From the NCBI GenBank assembly GCA_003480725.1, contig QUJQ01000003.1, positions 435,515 to 499,514 of the forward strand: a DNA stretch of 64,000 nucleotides. Reading direction: 5' to 3'. The stretch is from Clostridiaceae bacterium AM27-36LB (lineage in GTDB: Bacteria > Bacillota > Clostridia > Lachnospirales > Lachnospiraceae). The notes under the pieces are model-generated. The model saw only the letters and a program-made list of their open reading frames with translations. It was not told the DNA's origin and did no database searches. Positions 16,864 through 25,206 of the stretch are shown piece after piece (the first letter of the stretch is position 1; each line of letters begins with the position of its first letter). Both the position numbers and the translations under genes were made by a program.

Positions 16864-17754
16864 ATGGATATCAACTACGAACTCTATAAGGTATTTTACT
16901 ATGTGGCGATCTCACTGAGCTTTTCGGAGGCGTCCAAAAAATTATACATTTCCCAGTCTGCAGTCAGCCAGTCTATCAAAGTACTGGAGAAAAAGCTGAA
17001 TCAGCCTCTGTTCATCCGAAGCACCAAAAAGGTGCAGCTGACTCCGGAAGGCGAGACTCTGCTCCGTCATGTGGAACCAGCCATGAACCTGATCCGCAGA
17101 GGGGAAGCACAGATCCTGGAGGCAAATACTCTGGGTGGCGGACAGCTCCGTATCGGTGCATCCGACACCATCTGCCGCTATTTTCTGGTGCCCTACTTAA
17201 GCCGTTTCCACAAGGAATACCCGAACATTCACATCAAAGTAACCAACCAGACTTCCATTGGATGTGTGGATCTTCTGGAAAATGGCAGCGTGGATCTGAT
17301 CTTTACCAATTATCCCAATTCCCGGCTTGGGAACGGAAAACAGGTACAACATATCAAGGATTTTCAGGACTGCTTTATTGCCAGCCGCAAATACTATGGT
17401 GAACTGGAACATCAGCCTTTATCTTTCAAGGAACTTTTAAATTATCCGATCCTGATGCTGGACCGGAACAGCACCACGAGCGAATTTCTCCATACCCTGT
17501 TCCAACAGCATCAGCTGGATCTTGTCCCTGAGATCGAACTAAGTTCCAATGACCTGTTGCTGGACCTGGCAGATATCGGTCTTGGCATTGCCTTTGTTCC
17601 GGACTTCTGCCTGGCGAGGGCTGGCGGCGATCTGTTCCAGATCCCCTTAAAAGCAACATTGCCGACCAGACAGCTTGCACTGGCTTACAGTGACAAGATG
17701 CCGATCAGCAACGCAGCCAAACAGTTTATTCAATATTTCAGCCAGAATTCCTGA
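16864..17754 (+). CDS. LysR-family transcriptional regulator
   Basis: A 296-residue LysR-type regulator: N-terminal winged helix-turn-helix (residues about 1-60, with LSFSEASKKLYISQSAVSQS as recognition region) and a periplasmic-binding-protein-like effector domain from about 90 with GGGQLRIGASDTICRYFL at its start. LysR proteins usually regulate a divergent gene, but the upstream neighbour is DUF1294 in the same direction, so the target is not evident. AAGGAAG lies upstream of the ATG. Its last 25 bp overlap the 3' end of the convergent helicase gene. Confidence 0.9.
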   Translation: MDINYELYKVFYYVAISLSFSEASKKLYISQSAVSQSIKVLEKKLNQPLFIRSTKKVQLTPEGETLLRHVEPAMNLIRRGEAQILEANTLGGGQLRIGASDTICRYFLVPYLSRFHKEYPNIHIKVTNQTSIGCVDLLENGSVDLIFTNYPNSRLGNGKQVQHIKDFQDCFIASRKYYGELEHQPLSFKELLNYPILMLDRNSTTSEFLHTLFQQHQLDLVPEIELSSNDLLLDLADIGLGIAFVPDFCLARAGGDLFQIPLKATLPTRQLALAYSDKMPISNAAKQFIQYFSQNS

Positions 17755-20090
17755 AGCTGTCCTGCCAGCGAATCCACCTGACAATAAGCGTGCTGTTCCC
17801 ATTCTCTCGGGAACAGCCGCTGATATGAGATCGTGGCAAACCGATCATCCATCAAAAGGATCATTCCTCTGTCCGCTTCTGTCCGGATCACTCTCCCCGC
17901 CGCCTGCAGTACCTTATTCATCCCCGGATACTGATAAGCATAGGCAAATCCGTCCATTCCTTTTTTATCAAAATATTCTTTCACGATCTCCCGTTCTCTG
18001 CACACCTGCGGCAAACCAGTTCCAATGATCAGTGCACCGATCAGCCGGTCCTCTGTCAGATCGATTCCTTCTGAGAAAATACCTCCCATAACACAAAATC
18101 CAACCAGAGAATGGTTTCGTTCTTTTTCAAATTCTTTCAGAAATGCTTCCCGTTCTTCTTCCGCCATACCTGATTCCTGTCGGATACATTCCATATCTTC
18201 ATAAGCCACGCAGCGATCTGCTACCTGCTCCATCACCTGATAGGAAGGGGCAAACACCAGATAATTGCCAGTTTTCACCGTGACTGTCTCGTGAATATAC
18301 CGGGCCATCCGCTCATATTCCGATGCTACTCGCCTGGAATACCGGCTGCTCACATCCGTTCCTACCAGCAGTAAGCGATTGGCAGGATCAAAGGGAGACT
18401 TTGCATAGACCGCATAATCCTCCAGATTTCCAGTGAGCAGATCCTTATAATAATTGACCGGCAGAAGGGTTGCTGAGAAAAAGATGGTTGCTGTACCACA
18501 GTCCAGACACTGGCGCAGATTTTCCGCCGGGCGCACGCAATACAGATGCAACCAAAAGTGTCCTTCTTCCGAAAAGTCTGTATAGATCACATAATTGTCA
18601 TCCAGCCGATCACAGATTCCCAGAAAGTTCCATACTGAAAAATAGAACTCCATGACCTGTTCCCGGATCTCTTCCGGCACCGGCTGCTCCAGATATTTAT
18701 CCAGTTCTGCACTGAGTCTTTGCAGCTGCAGTTCAAAGCCGCCCACCTGAGGCAATACCTGAAATCCACTCTCGCATTCTCTCTTCAAGGTTAAGAGGTA
18801 TCGATTACAACCATCCAGTGCTTTGGTAAGTCCTTCCCGTTTTCCGCGCAGCAGCTTTTTCATCTGCAGAAATGCTTCCTTCTCCAGCGAAGCACTATAC
18901 ATCTCTCTGCCACGCTCCACCAGATTGTGCGCCTCGTCGATCAGGAACAGATAATCTTCCTTTACACCATCTGCAAAAAAGCGTTTTAAGCTGACATTGG
19001 GATCAAAGACATAATTATAATCGCAGATCAGTGTATCCACCCAGACTGCCAGATCCAGACTCAGCTCGAACGGACAGACCTGATATCTTTCCGCTGACTC
19101 AAGAATCACCTCTCTGGTATAGGCATCCGGTCCCGTAGTCCATAATTCATAGACCGCCTGATTGATCCGGTCAAAATGTCCCTTTGCTCTTGGACAGTGA
19201 TCCGGGTCGCATTCTGGCTTTTCACAGACACATAACTTCTCCTTTGCAGTCAGAACCACTGTCTTAAGTTCCATGCCCTGCTGCCGCAGCAGATCCAATG
19301 CGTCCACCGCCACTGTCCGCGTGATCGTTCTCGCTGTCAGATAAAAGATGCGGCTCGCCAGCCCTTCTCCCATAGCTTTCAGTGCCGGAAACAGAACCGA
19401 AAGTGTCTTTCCCACACCCGTCGGAGCCTGGATAAACAGCCTCTTCTTTCTTGCGATCGTCCGGTAGACACTGACTGCCAGATCCTTCTGCCCTTCCCGA
19501 TAATCAAAGGGAAAGATCAGCTTCTTCAGACTCTCTGCACGTCGTTCCTGCCATAGAGATTCAAAGGACACCCATTTCCCATATTCTGCCATAAGATCCC
19601 GGAACCATTCGGAAAGCTCTTCCATCGTATAAGTCTCTTCAAAATAGCGCAGTTCCTCCGTCTCCAGATCCACATAGATCATCCGGACTCCCATACGCAT
19701 CTGCCCATGCTGCTGTCCGTAAATATAGGCATAACACTTTGCCTGTGCCAGATGGATCTCCACCGGTGCTTCCATCCGGGACAGATCCCGATAAGTTCCT
19801 TTGATCTCATCAATCACGATTAATGGCTCTTCGCCCCTCTTATCTGTCCAGATGCCATCGGCACGTCCTTCCACGGACACCGGAATGTCCTCCAGCAGGA
19901 TCTGATATTTTAATGTCACTTCTGCCTGATAACCGGAACCCATCTGCTTCTGTAATTTTCTGTGAATGCGGCTTCCCGCCTGCATGGCCTGTGCATCCCG
20001 CCTCCCGCTGCTCTGCCGTCGGTCCAGATCACCGCTTCGCAGCAAGAATTCCACCAGATCCCGGACGGAGATTCGTTGTGTTGTTCTCAC
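17730..20090 (-). CDS. XPD/DinG-type ATP-dependent DNA helicase with N-terminal nuclease-like domain
   Basis: A 786-residue superfamily 2 helicase. Residues about 1-190 resemble a PD-(D/E)XK nuclease domain (VEGRADGIW, IVIDEIKGTY). Then come Walker A APTGVGKTLS (about 224), the four-Cys iron-sulfur region (KLCVCEKPECDPDHC ... VCPFE), the DEAH box FLIDEAHNL (about 381), and C-terminal motifs including QAAGRVIRTEADRG. Iron-sulfur SF2 helicases unwind 5'-3' and act in repair. It starts with GTG (GGGAG at 9 bp). A palindrome touches its promoter -10. The 3' end overlaps the convergent LysR gene by 25 bp. Confidence 0.88.
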   Translation of the reverse strand: MRTTQRISVRDLVEFLLRSGDLDRRQSSGRRDAQAMQAGSRIHRKLQKQMGSGYQAEVTLKYQILLEDIPVSVEGRADGIWTDKRGEEPLIVIDEIKGTYRDLSRMEAPVEIHLAQAKCYAYIYGQQHGQMRMGVRMIYVDLETEELRYFEETYTMEELSEWFRDLMAEYGKWVSFESLWQERRAESLKKLIFPFDYREGQKDLAVSVYRTIARKKRLFIQAPTGVGKTLSVLFPALKAMGEGLASRIFYLTARTITRTVAVDALDLLRQQGMELKTVVLTAKEKLCVCEKPECDPDHCPRAKGHFDRINQAVYELWTTGPDAYTREVILESAERYQVCPFELSLDLAVWVDTLICDYNYVFDPNVSLKRFFADGVKEDYLFLIDEAHNLVERGREMYSASLEKEAFLQMKKLLRGKREGLTKALDGCNRYLLTLKRECESGFQVLPQVGGFELQLQRLSAELDKYLEQPVPEEIREQVMEFYFSVWNFLGICDRLDDNYVIYTDFSEEGHFWLHLYCVRPAENLRQCLDCGTATIFFSATLLPVNYYKDLLTGNLEDYAVYAKSPFDPANRLLLVGTDVSSRYSRRVASEYERMARYIHETVTVKTGNYLVFAPSYQVMEQVADRCVAYEDMECIRQESGMAEEEREAFLKEFEKERNHSLVGFCVMGGIFSEGIDLTEDRLIGALIIGTGLPQVCREREIVKEYFDKKGMDGFAYAYQYPGMNKVLQAAGRVIRTEADRGMILLMDDRFATISYQRLFPREWEQHAYCQVDSLAGQLQEFWLKY

Positions 20091-20129
20091 GTATTGTTAC
20101 TCCCATTCTTCTTTTTCGCATCTCCTGTC

Positions 20130-20157
20130 ATTATATCATGAAGCATAGCTTCATGAT
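20130..20157 (-). promoter_or_regulatory. Helicase promoter -10 with adjacent palindromic operator-like site
   Basis: Minus strand TATAAT (20135-20130) is directly preceded by a 10-bp perfect inverted repeat, ATCATGAAGC/GCTTCATGAT around ATA (20135-20157), which occupies the spacer and hides any good -35. This placement fits a repressor or activator site; it does not match the LexA consensus. Confidence 0.45.
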
Positions 20158-20226
20158 CGACATTCGCCGTTCGTCAAGAGTGAGCAAGCTCCCTCTGTCT
20201 CTCTTGCGCTCATTATAACGCAAAAA

Positions 20227-20268
20227 GAGTCATTGCTCCACTGATTCCTCTCAGTAGTGCAATGACTC
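20227..20268 (-). terminator. Terminator after the HPr-like gene
   Basis: GAGTCATTGC/GCAATGACTC stem with a further inner CCACTGA/TCAGTAG-type pairing, followed on the minus strand by TTTTT (20226-20222). Confidence 0.8.
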
Positions 20269-20291
20269 CTTTCCGATCTTATGATCTTCTC

Positions 20292-20516
20292 TTATGCAAC
20301 TTTATGTTTTTCCAGAAAGCTGTCAAAGTCGCTGTTCTCGCCATGACATTTAACAATCAGGATCTGACCCAGATCCATACTGAGCACACCCAGAATGGAT
20401 TTTGCATCAACAAGAAAACGATTGTATCTTACATCAATATCAAAATCACATTTTGTTGCAGCTTTAACAAAATCATGCACATCATCCATATTCAGTCTGA
20501 TCCTTGTCTCTTTCAT
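20292..20516 (-). CDS. HPr-like protein lacking the catalytic histidine
   Basis: A 74-residue protein with the HPr fold pattern. The second half retains the region around the regulatory serine (VDAKSILGVLSMDLG, compare KSIMGVMSLG in HPr). The first half should carry the GxHARPA active-site loop but reads NMDDVHDFVKAATK, with no His at the phosphotransfer position. It therefore probably cannot act as a PTS phosphocarrier; a Crh-like regulatory role is conceivable. I chose the ATG at 20516, 8 bp after GAGGAG, over the GTG at 20525. Monocistronic, with its own promoter and terminator. Confidence 0.8.
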   Translation of the reverse strand: MKETRIRLNMDDVHDFVKAATKCDFDIDVRYNRFLVDAKSILGVLSMDLGQILIVKCHGENSDFDSFLEKHKVA

Positions 20517-20599
20517 CTCTTTCACTCCTCAATGACACATCCTTTTATAGATGGTCTTTTTCTGCCTTTTACAGATACATTTTCTTATTTTTACGATTA

Positions 20600-20627
20600 T
20601 TATACTCACAGATTTTCCTTTGTCAAA
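20600..20627 (-). promoter_or_regulatory. Promoter of the HPr-like gene
   Basis: Minus strand TTGACA (20627-20622), 16-bp spacer, TATAAT (20605-20600): a full consensus match, about 85 bp before the start codon. Confidence 0.75.
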
Positions 20628-20736
20628 TTCACCACGGTTCAGATTTTTCTTTTTTTCTTTGTTAAATATGTATAATTTTGTTGCTGATTTTCAGGCAAAA
20701 TAACCATACTTTTCTACGAGAATGCGTATTCATGGA

Positions 20737-21603
20737 CTATTCCTGTGATATCTGTTTTTCGTATTCTTGTTTCGTTTCCTTGTTTTGACATTTTTCACAA
20801 TCTTCACGCAAACTCTCATTCTGAAATTCTTTCATAAAATCCCGGTATTTCAAGGGAATTAACGAAGTTTGCAGCTTTTGATTAACTCTTGCTTCAATCG
20901 TAAGAGTCTTAAAAAAGCACTTCCACAGCTCCCCATACCAGGCTTCCTCATGCGACATCTCCGCCTCCAGTACAGATCGCTCATCTACTTCTTCTACCAG
21001 GAACCATCCTTTTCCTGCCGGATGAATCACTGCCTTCTGCCTCCTGCGGTCATAGATCATCCAGTTCTCCAGTGGCAGACGATTGGAAAAATGTGGTGCG
21101 ATCAATGCCAGCACATCTGCCTCAGGATCGATCAATGCCAGCAGCGCACCGGAATCCAGTTCCTGAAACCGGATGATCTCGATATAGCGCATGGCAATAT
21201 TTCCTGCTTTCCTACCTAGTTCAAACATCCGCTGCATCACAGGGTCTCCCAGCATCCCTGTAATCCGGTGTCCATCTTTCAGATGGAGCCCCAGGACGAT
21301 CATCCGATAAATCAGATCTGCCTTGTCCTTATCGGGGCAGGCTGCTGCCCGTGCAATCATGACAGCGGCGTCTTCTCCCATCCGTTCCCGGATCGTCCGC
21401 AATACCTTCCCGGCCTTATCTGTATCCGCCATCACTTCTTCATACTCGCAGAACAGTTCCATGTTGCCCTGGTCCAGAATCGCCAGCCGCACATGAGAAT
21501 GCCCCAGACGGCTGGCCCATCCATCATATACACCCGTCAGTATCCCTGTCAGACTATCCTCACACTGAAAAACGCGGATCATCAAATAATGACAGCTGCT
21601 CAT
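20737..21603 (-). CDS. TIGR03915-type putative DNA repair protein (DUF4130 family)
   Basis: A 288-residue (or 281 if started at the internal ATG at 21582) protein whose beginning, FQCEDSLTGILTGVYDGW, and C-terminal half, HFSNRLPLENWMIYDRRR, match the family that always pairs with a radical SAM partner (TIGR03916). The family is annotated as putative DNA repair/modification; its chemistry is not established to my knowledge. It overlaps the radical SAM gene by 23-44 bp and shares its LexA-like controlled promoter. The last 30 residues are highly charged (Lys/Glu/Gln). Confidence 0.85.
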   Translation of the reverse strand: MSSCHYLMIRVFQCEDSLTGILTGVYDGWASRLGHSHVRLAILDQGNMELFCEYEEVMADTDKAGKVLRTIRERMGEDAAVMIARAAACPDKDKADLIYRMIVLGLHLKDGHRITGMLGDPVMQRMFELGRKAGNIAMRYIEIIRFQELDSGALLALIDPEADVLALIAPHFSNRLPLENWMIYDRRRQKAVIHPAGKGWFLVEEVDERSVLEAEMSHEEAWYGELWKCFFKTLTIEARVNQKLQTSLIPLKYRDFMKEFQNESLREDCEKCQNKETKQEYEKQISQE

Positions 21604-22864
21604 AAGAGGGAACCTTCACCCCCGTAGGCAGCATCTCCTTTCCATCCATAATATTCCGTAAAATATAATCTTCCTGAAGCTTTGTCGGGTACATCTGTCT
21701 GCCACCGCAGGTGATAAAGTAAATAGCCCGCTTCAGCACCACGCCCATCTTCTTTAATGCTGCATAATCAAGACTTCCAAGTCTTCTTGCCTTCACGATA
21801 CGGGACGCAGACTTATATCCGATTCCCGGCACTTTCAGAAGCGTCTCATAATCCGCCCTCATGACCTCCACCGGAAACTGCTCCAGATGCCGCAGCGCCC
21901 AGTCACACTTGGGATCTACAAACACATTGAAATCCGGCTTGTCTTCCGACAACAGATCCTCTGTACGGAATCCGTAATAGCGCAACAGCCAGTCTGCCTG
22001 ATAAAGCCTGTGTTCCCGCAGAAGTGGCGGTCCCCCAGGCAGGGCTGGCAGGAGACTATCCTCATTTACCCGAATAAAGGCTGAATAGAATACACGTTTC
22101 ATCTCATATCGATCGTACATGTGCTGCGCTACCTTCATGATCTGATAATCACTTTCCCCGGTTGCACCGATGATCATCTGCGTAGACTGTCCTGCTGGTA
22201 CAAACTTCGGTGCATGACGGTACAGCGCAATCTCATGCTTATTAACCGTCCGCATGGTCTGTACCTGCCGGATCGGTGCCAGCATACCTGCACGCTTCTT
22301 CTGAGGTGCCAGTACTCTCAGCCCCTCCGCCGTGGGCAGCTCCAGATTCACACTCATACGATCTGCCAGATATCCCACCTTCTCGATCAGTTCCGGTGAT
22401 GCTCCCGGAATGGCTTTCACATGAATATATCCCTGAAAATGATACTCGGTTCTCAGCTTATACAGGGTCTGATATAAGAGTTCCATGGTAATATCCGGGC
22501 TCTTGACCACACCGGAGCTCAAAAATAATCCTTCAATATAATTTCTCCGATAAAACTGTATCGTCAGCGTGCAGATCTCTTCCGGTGTAAAAGTTGTCCG
22601 CGGCACATCGTTGCTTCTCCGGTTGATGCAGTATTTGCAATCGTAGATGCATTCATTGGTCATCAATATTTTCAATAGAGAGATACATCTGCCATCTCCG
22701 GCAAAGGTATGGCAGATCCCTGCTTTCAGGCAGTTGCCGATCCCGGTACCATCATTGGATCTGTCTACCCCGCTGGATGTGCAGGCCACATCATATTTTG
22801 CCGCATCTGCCAGGATTGCAAGCTTCTGCATCAGGTCCATGGGCTGTTCTATCTGGTAATTCAT
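21560..22864 (-). CDS. Putative DNA modification/repair radical SAM protein
   Basis: A 434-residue radical SAM enzyme. The cluster-binding motif CxxxCxxC reads CIYDCKYC (about residues 93-100). A helix-hairpin-helix like stretch, LLKVPGIGYKSASRIVKARR (about 350-370), supports DNA binding. This arrangement and the downstream TIGR03915-type partner identify the TIGR03916 family. The reaction is unknown. The ATG at 22864 is preceded by GGAGG. Its promoter contains two LexA-like boxes, one in the spacer and one just after the -10, so it is likely damage-induced. Confidence 0.88.
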   Translation of the reverse strand: MNYQIEQPMDLMQKLAILADAAKYDVACTSSGVDRSNDGTGIGNCLKAGICHTFAGDGRCISLLKILMTNECIYDCKYCINRRSNDVPRTTFTPEEICTLTIQFYRRNYIEGLFLSSGVVKSPDITMELLYQTLYKLRTEYHFQGYIHVKAIPGASPELIEKVGYLADRMSVNLELPTAEGLRVLAPQKKRAGMLAPIRQVQTMRTVNKHEIALYRHAPKFVPAGQSTQMIIGATGESDYQIMKVAQHMYDRYEMKRVFYSAFIRVNEDSLLPALPGGPPLLREHRLYQADWLLRYYGFRTEDLLSEDKPDFNVFVDPKCDWALRHLEQFPVEVMRADYETLLKVPGIGYKSASRIVKARRLGSLDYAALKKMGVVLKRAIYFITCGGRQMYPTKLQEDYILRNIMDGKEMLPTGVKVPSYEQLSLFDDPRFSV

Positions 22865-22898
22865 AGTTCGCCTCCAATTTTGTTGCTTTCAAGAAAAA

Positions 22899-22945
22899 GA
22901 ACGTATGTTTGCTCTTATTGTAGCAAACATACGTTCTTTTGTAAA
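22899..22945 (-). promoter_or_regulatory. SOS-type promoter with twin LexA-like boxes
   Basis: Minus strand -35 TTTACA (22945-22940), 17-bp spacer, -10 TACAAT (22922-22917). The spacer holds GAACGTATGTTTGC (22936-22923) and the same box in inverted orientation lies at 22899-22912, just after the -10. Both fit the Gram-positive SOS consensus CGAACRNRYGTTYG except for the outer base. Because the two boxes are inverted they can also form a 17-bp hairpin followed by T5 on the minus strand, which could terminate the upstream phosphonate operon. Confidence 0.65.
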
Positions 22946-22972
22946 GTATCATCTATCAAGATCCAGTATTTT

Positions 22973-23959
22973 CTAATTCATTACTTTCTCTGCCAGTTCC
23001 TGTGCTCCGCGTTCTTTCATCAATTTACATACCCGATCCAGTGTTGGCAGAGACGGCATGGCTCCCATGCCGGATACGGTGATCGCCGCCGTATAAGCTG
23101 CCATCTGAAGTGCCTCTTTCTCCGAAAGACCACCTGCAATCCCGGTACAGAATGCACCCACAAAGGAATCTCCTGCTGCTGTGGGATCTTTTACCTCCGT
23201 CATATGCACACAGGGAATCTGAATCCAATCCCTCTCGTCGCACAGAACTGCACCATTGCTTCCCAATGTGATCATAAGTTTTTTGATTCCTCTGGAACAC
23301 AGATTCTGAACTACCGCAGCCAGATCCTTCTGATCCACGCCATGTTCGTCTGCTTTCAGTGAAAGTCCGCTCAACAATGCCGCCTCATGTTCATTAGGGG
23401 ACACATACGTCAGGCAGGATAACAGCTCATCACTGAGCGCTGCGACCGGAGCAGGATTCAACATCACCGGTACGCCTGCCTCATGGGCGATCCTGGCTGC
23501 CGTCGTGATGGTATCCATCCGAAGTTCCAGCTGAAGCATCAGAAGATCATACTCCCTGATCTTTTCTTTCAGCCATTCCAGGTCTTCCGGCATCAGATCA
23601 TAGTTGGATCCCGGGACCACAAGAATCCGGTTCTGAACACCAGTCTCTTTTACTTCCAGCTGAATATGCCCAACACCACTGGAACTCTTCTCACTGATCC
23701 TCACATGAGATACATCCACCCCGGCATCCTTCAGCGCCTGACACATCTCCTGTCCAAATGCATCGGCTCCTACACAACCAACCATCGTCACATCTGAGCC
23801 CAGACGCGCACACTGCAATGCCTGATTGGCACCTTTTCCTCCCGGTGCGGTCTGAAAGGACGTTCCGATCACAGTCTCTCCCAAATTTGGTACCCGGGGT
23901 GCCGAAGCGATCAGATCCATCATAAAACTTCCTACTACCAGAATCTTTGCTTTTTTCAT
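22973..23959 (-). CDS. PfkB-family carbohydrate kinase (ribokinase-like)
   Basis: A 328-residue kinase of the ribokinase/PfkB family. The N-terminal motif is GGKGANQALQCARLG (about 40-54) and the C-terminal signature with the catalytic Asp is DPTAAGDSFVGAF (about 262-274). Length and motifs suit ribokinase, but the gene overlaps the phosphonopyruvate decarboxylase gene by 4 bp (ATGA), so it is translationally coupled into the phosphonate operon. There is no ribose transporter or rbsD nearby. Its substrate may thus be a phosphonate-pathway alcohol or nucleoside rather than ribose; this is inference. Confidence 0.85.
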   Translation of the reverse strand: MKKAKILVVGSFMMDLIASAPRVPNLGETVIGTSFQTAPGGKGANQALQCARLGSDVTMVGCVGADAFGQEMCQALKDAGVDVSHVRISEKSSSGVGHIQLEVKETGVQNRILVVPGSNYDLMPEDLEWLKEKIREYDLLMLQLELRMDTITTAARIAHEAGVPVMLNPAPVAALSDELLSCLTYVSPNEHEAALLSGLSLKADEHGVDQKDLAAVVQNLCSRGIKKLMITLGSNGAVLCDERDWIQIPCVHMTEVKDPTAAGDSFVGAFCTGIAGGLSEKEALQMAAYTAAITVSGMGAMPSLPTLDRVCKLMKERGAQELAEKVMN

Positions 23960-25077
23960 CGTGTCTTCAGATACTCCATAAAATTCACTTTATTTTCCAT
24001 AGCTGTTGTGGTTGGACGCCCCAGATCCTCTCTGGCTCCGATGGCACATTTTACTTCGATCAGACTCAGTGCATTTCGCTTTTTAGCCGCTTTCAGTTCC
24101 CGGTCAAGGTCATCAAAATTATCAACACTCACGGCATAAGGATAACCGCATGCCTCAGCAACAGCCGGAATATTCATATCTGCTGCTACAGTAGGCATAC
24201 CGCCTACTGTCTCATGGGCTCCATTGTTGATCACCACATGCACCAGATTTTCCGGATGATTTGCTCCCAGAACAGCCATAGAACCCATATGCATGAGCAC
24301 TGCTCCATCTCCGTCAATACACCAGATCTTCATCTCCGGCTTCTGGGATGCGATTCCCAGTGCGATGGATGAACTGTGTCCCATGGAACCAACGGTCAGG
24401 AAATCATATTTATGACTCTTTCCGGCGGCTGTCCGAAGCTCGAACAGCTCACGGCTGGCTTTACCTGTCGTGGACACGATGGGATCCTCGCCGGATACTT
24501 CCACAATATGACGGATGATCTCTTCTCTGGACATGGTATGATCATTTTTATAAACTACTTTTTCGTCATAGGAAAGAGCGCCTTTTCGGATCACAAATGC
24601 CACATCTTTTCCTGCTTCCAGCACTTCCCGGAACTGCTTCATGGTATCTGCCAGTTCTTCTTCTGTGGTATCTTTTCCCACTACAAATGTGCGGATATCC
24701 ATGTCCTCCAGAAGCTTCACGGTCACTTCACCCTGGTAAATATGCTGGGGTTCATCATGGATGCCAGGTTCTCCTCTCCATCCGACCACAAAGATCACAG
24801 GTATTCCGTAAACCTTGTCGTTCAGAAGTGATGCCGCCGGATTGATGATATTTCCCTCACCGGAATTCTGCATATAGACCACCGGCACTTTCCCTGTTGC
24901 CAGATGATAACCTGCCGCCAGTGCCGCACAGTTTCCTTCATTGGCTCCGATCACATGATGCTTCGGATCAATGCCGTAGGTATTCATCAGATAATTGCAC
25001 AATGCTTTCAACTGAGAATCCGGGACTCCCGTATAAAAATCAGATCCAAGGATCTGTACAAATGATTCAACTTTCAT
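23956..25077 (-). CDS. ppd: Phosphonopyruvate decarboxylase
   Basis: Thiamine-diphosphate enzyme that decarboxylates 3-phosphonopyruvate to phosphonoacetaldehyde, pulling the unfavourable PEP mutase equilibrium forward. The 373-residue protein has the N-terminal Pyr domain with FYTGVPDSQLK, the conserved Glu in GANEGNCAALAAGYHLATG, and the C-terminal PP domain with the ThDP motif GDG...NN (IDGDGAVLMHMGS to VVINNGAHET, about 263-297). Length matches known Ppd proteins. Location directly downstream of pepM and a Fe-type alcohol dehydrogenase settles the call over sulfopyruvate decarboxylase, which is the closest alternative. Overlaps the PfkB gene by 4 bp. Confidence 0.92.
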   Translation of the reverse strand: MKVESFVQILGSDFYTGVPDSQLKALCNYLMNTYGIDPKHHVIGANEGNCAALAAGYHLATGKVPVVYMQNSGEGNIINPAASLLNDKVYGIPVIFVVGWRGEPGIHDEPQHIYQGEVTVKLLEDMDIRTFVVGKDTTEEELADTMKQFREVLEAGKDVAFVIRKGALSYDEKVVYKNDHTMSREEIIRHIVEVSGEDPIVSTTGKASRELFELRTAAGKSHKYDFLTVGSMGHSSSIALGIASQKPEMKIWCIDGDGAVLMHMGSMAVLGANHPENLVHVVINNGAHETVGGMPTVAADMNIPAVAEACGYPYAVSVDNFDDLDRELKAAKKRNALSLIEVKCAIGAREDLGRPTTTAMENKVNFMEYLKTR

Positions 25078-25206
25078 CGTTGCTGGTTCTTCTCCTTCTA
25101 TTTCCTAATGCCAGGCACACTCTCACAGATTTTTTCCATGTATGTGCCACTGCATACCTGTTACTACATCTACTGTAGTATCTATCGATACCGATGTTAC
25201 TACATC
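25078..25206 (-). repeat. Intergenic stretch with a partial duplication of the adh 3' end
   Basis: The minus strand reads GATACTGCAGCAGATGTAGT across the dehydrogenase stop codon (tandem TAG TAA), and about 12 bp later a near copy, GATACTACAGTAGATGTAGT, appears. Both copies are rich in TACTACA/TGTAGTA complements, so small stem-loops are possible. Remaining bases up to the ppd ribosome site (AGAAGGAGAAG) show nothing else. Confidence 0.5.

Noticed and set aside
22893..22945. Pure terminator for the phosphonate operon
   Set aside because: It may end that transcript, but the match to two LexA boxes and the exact promoter spacing argue that regulation is its main role.
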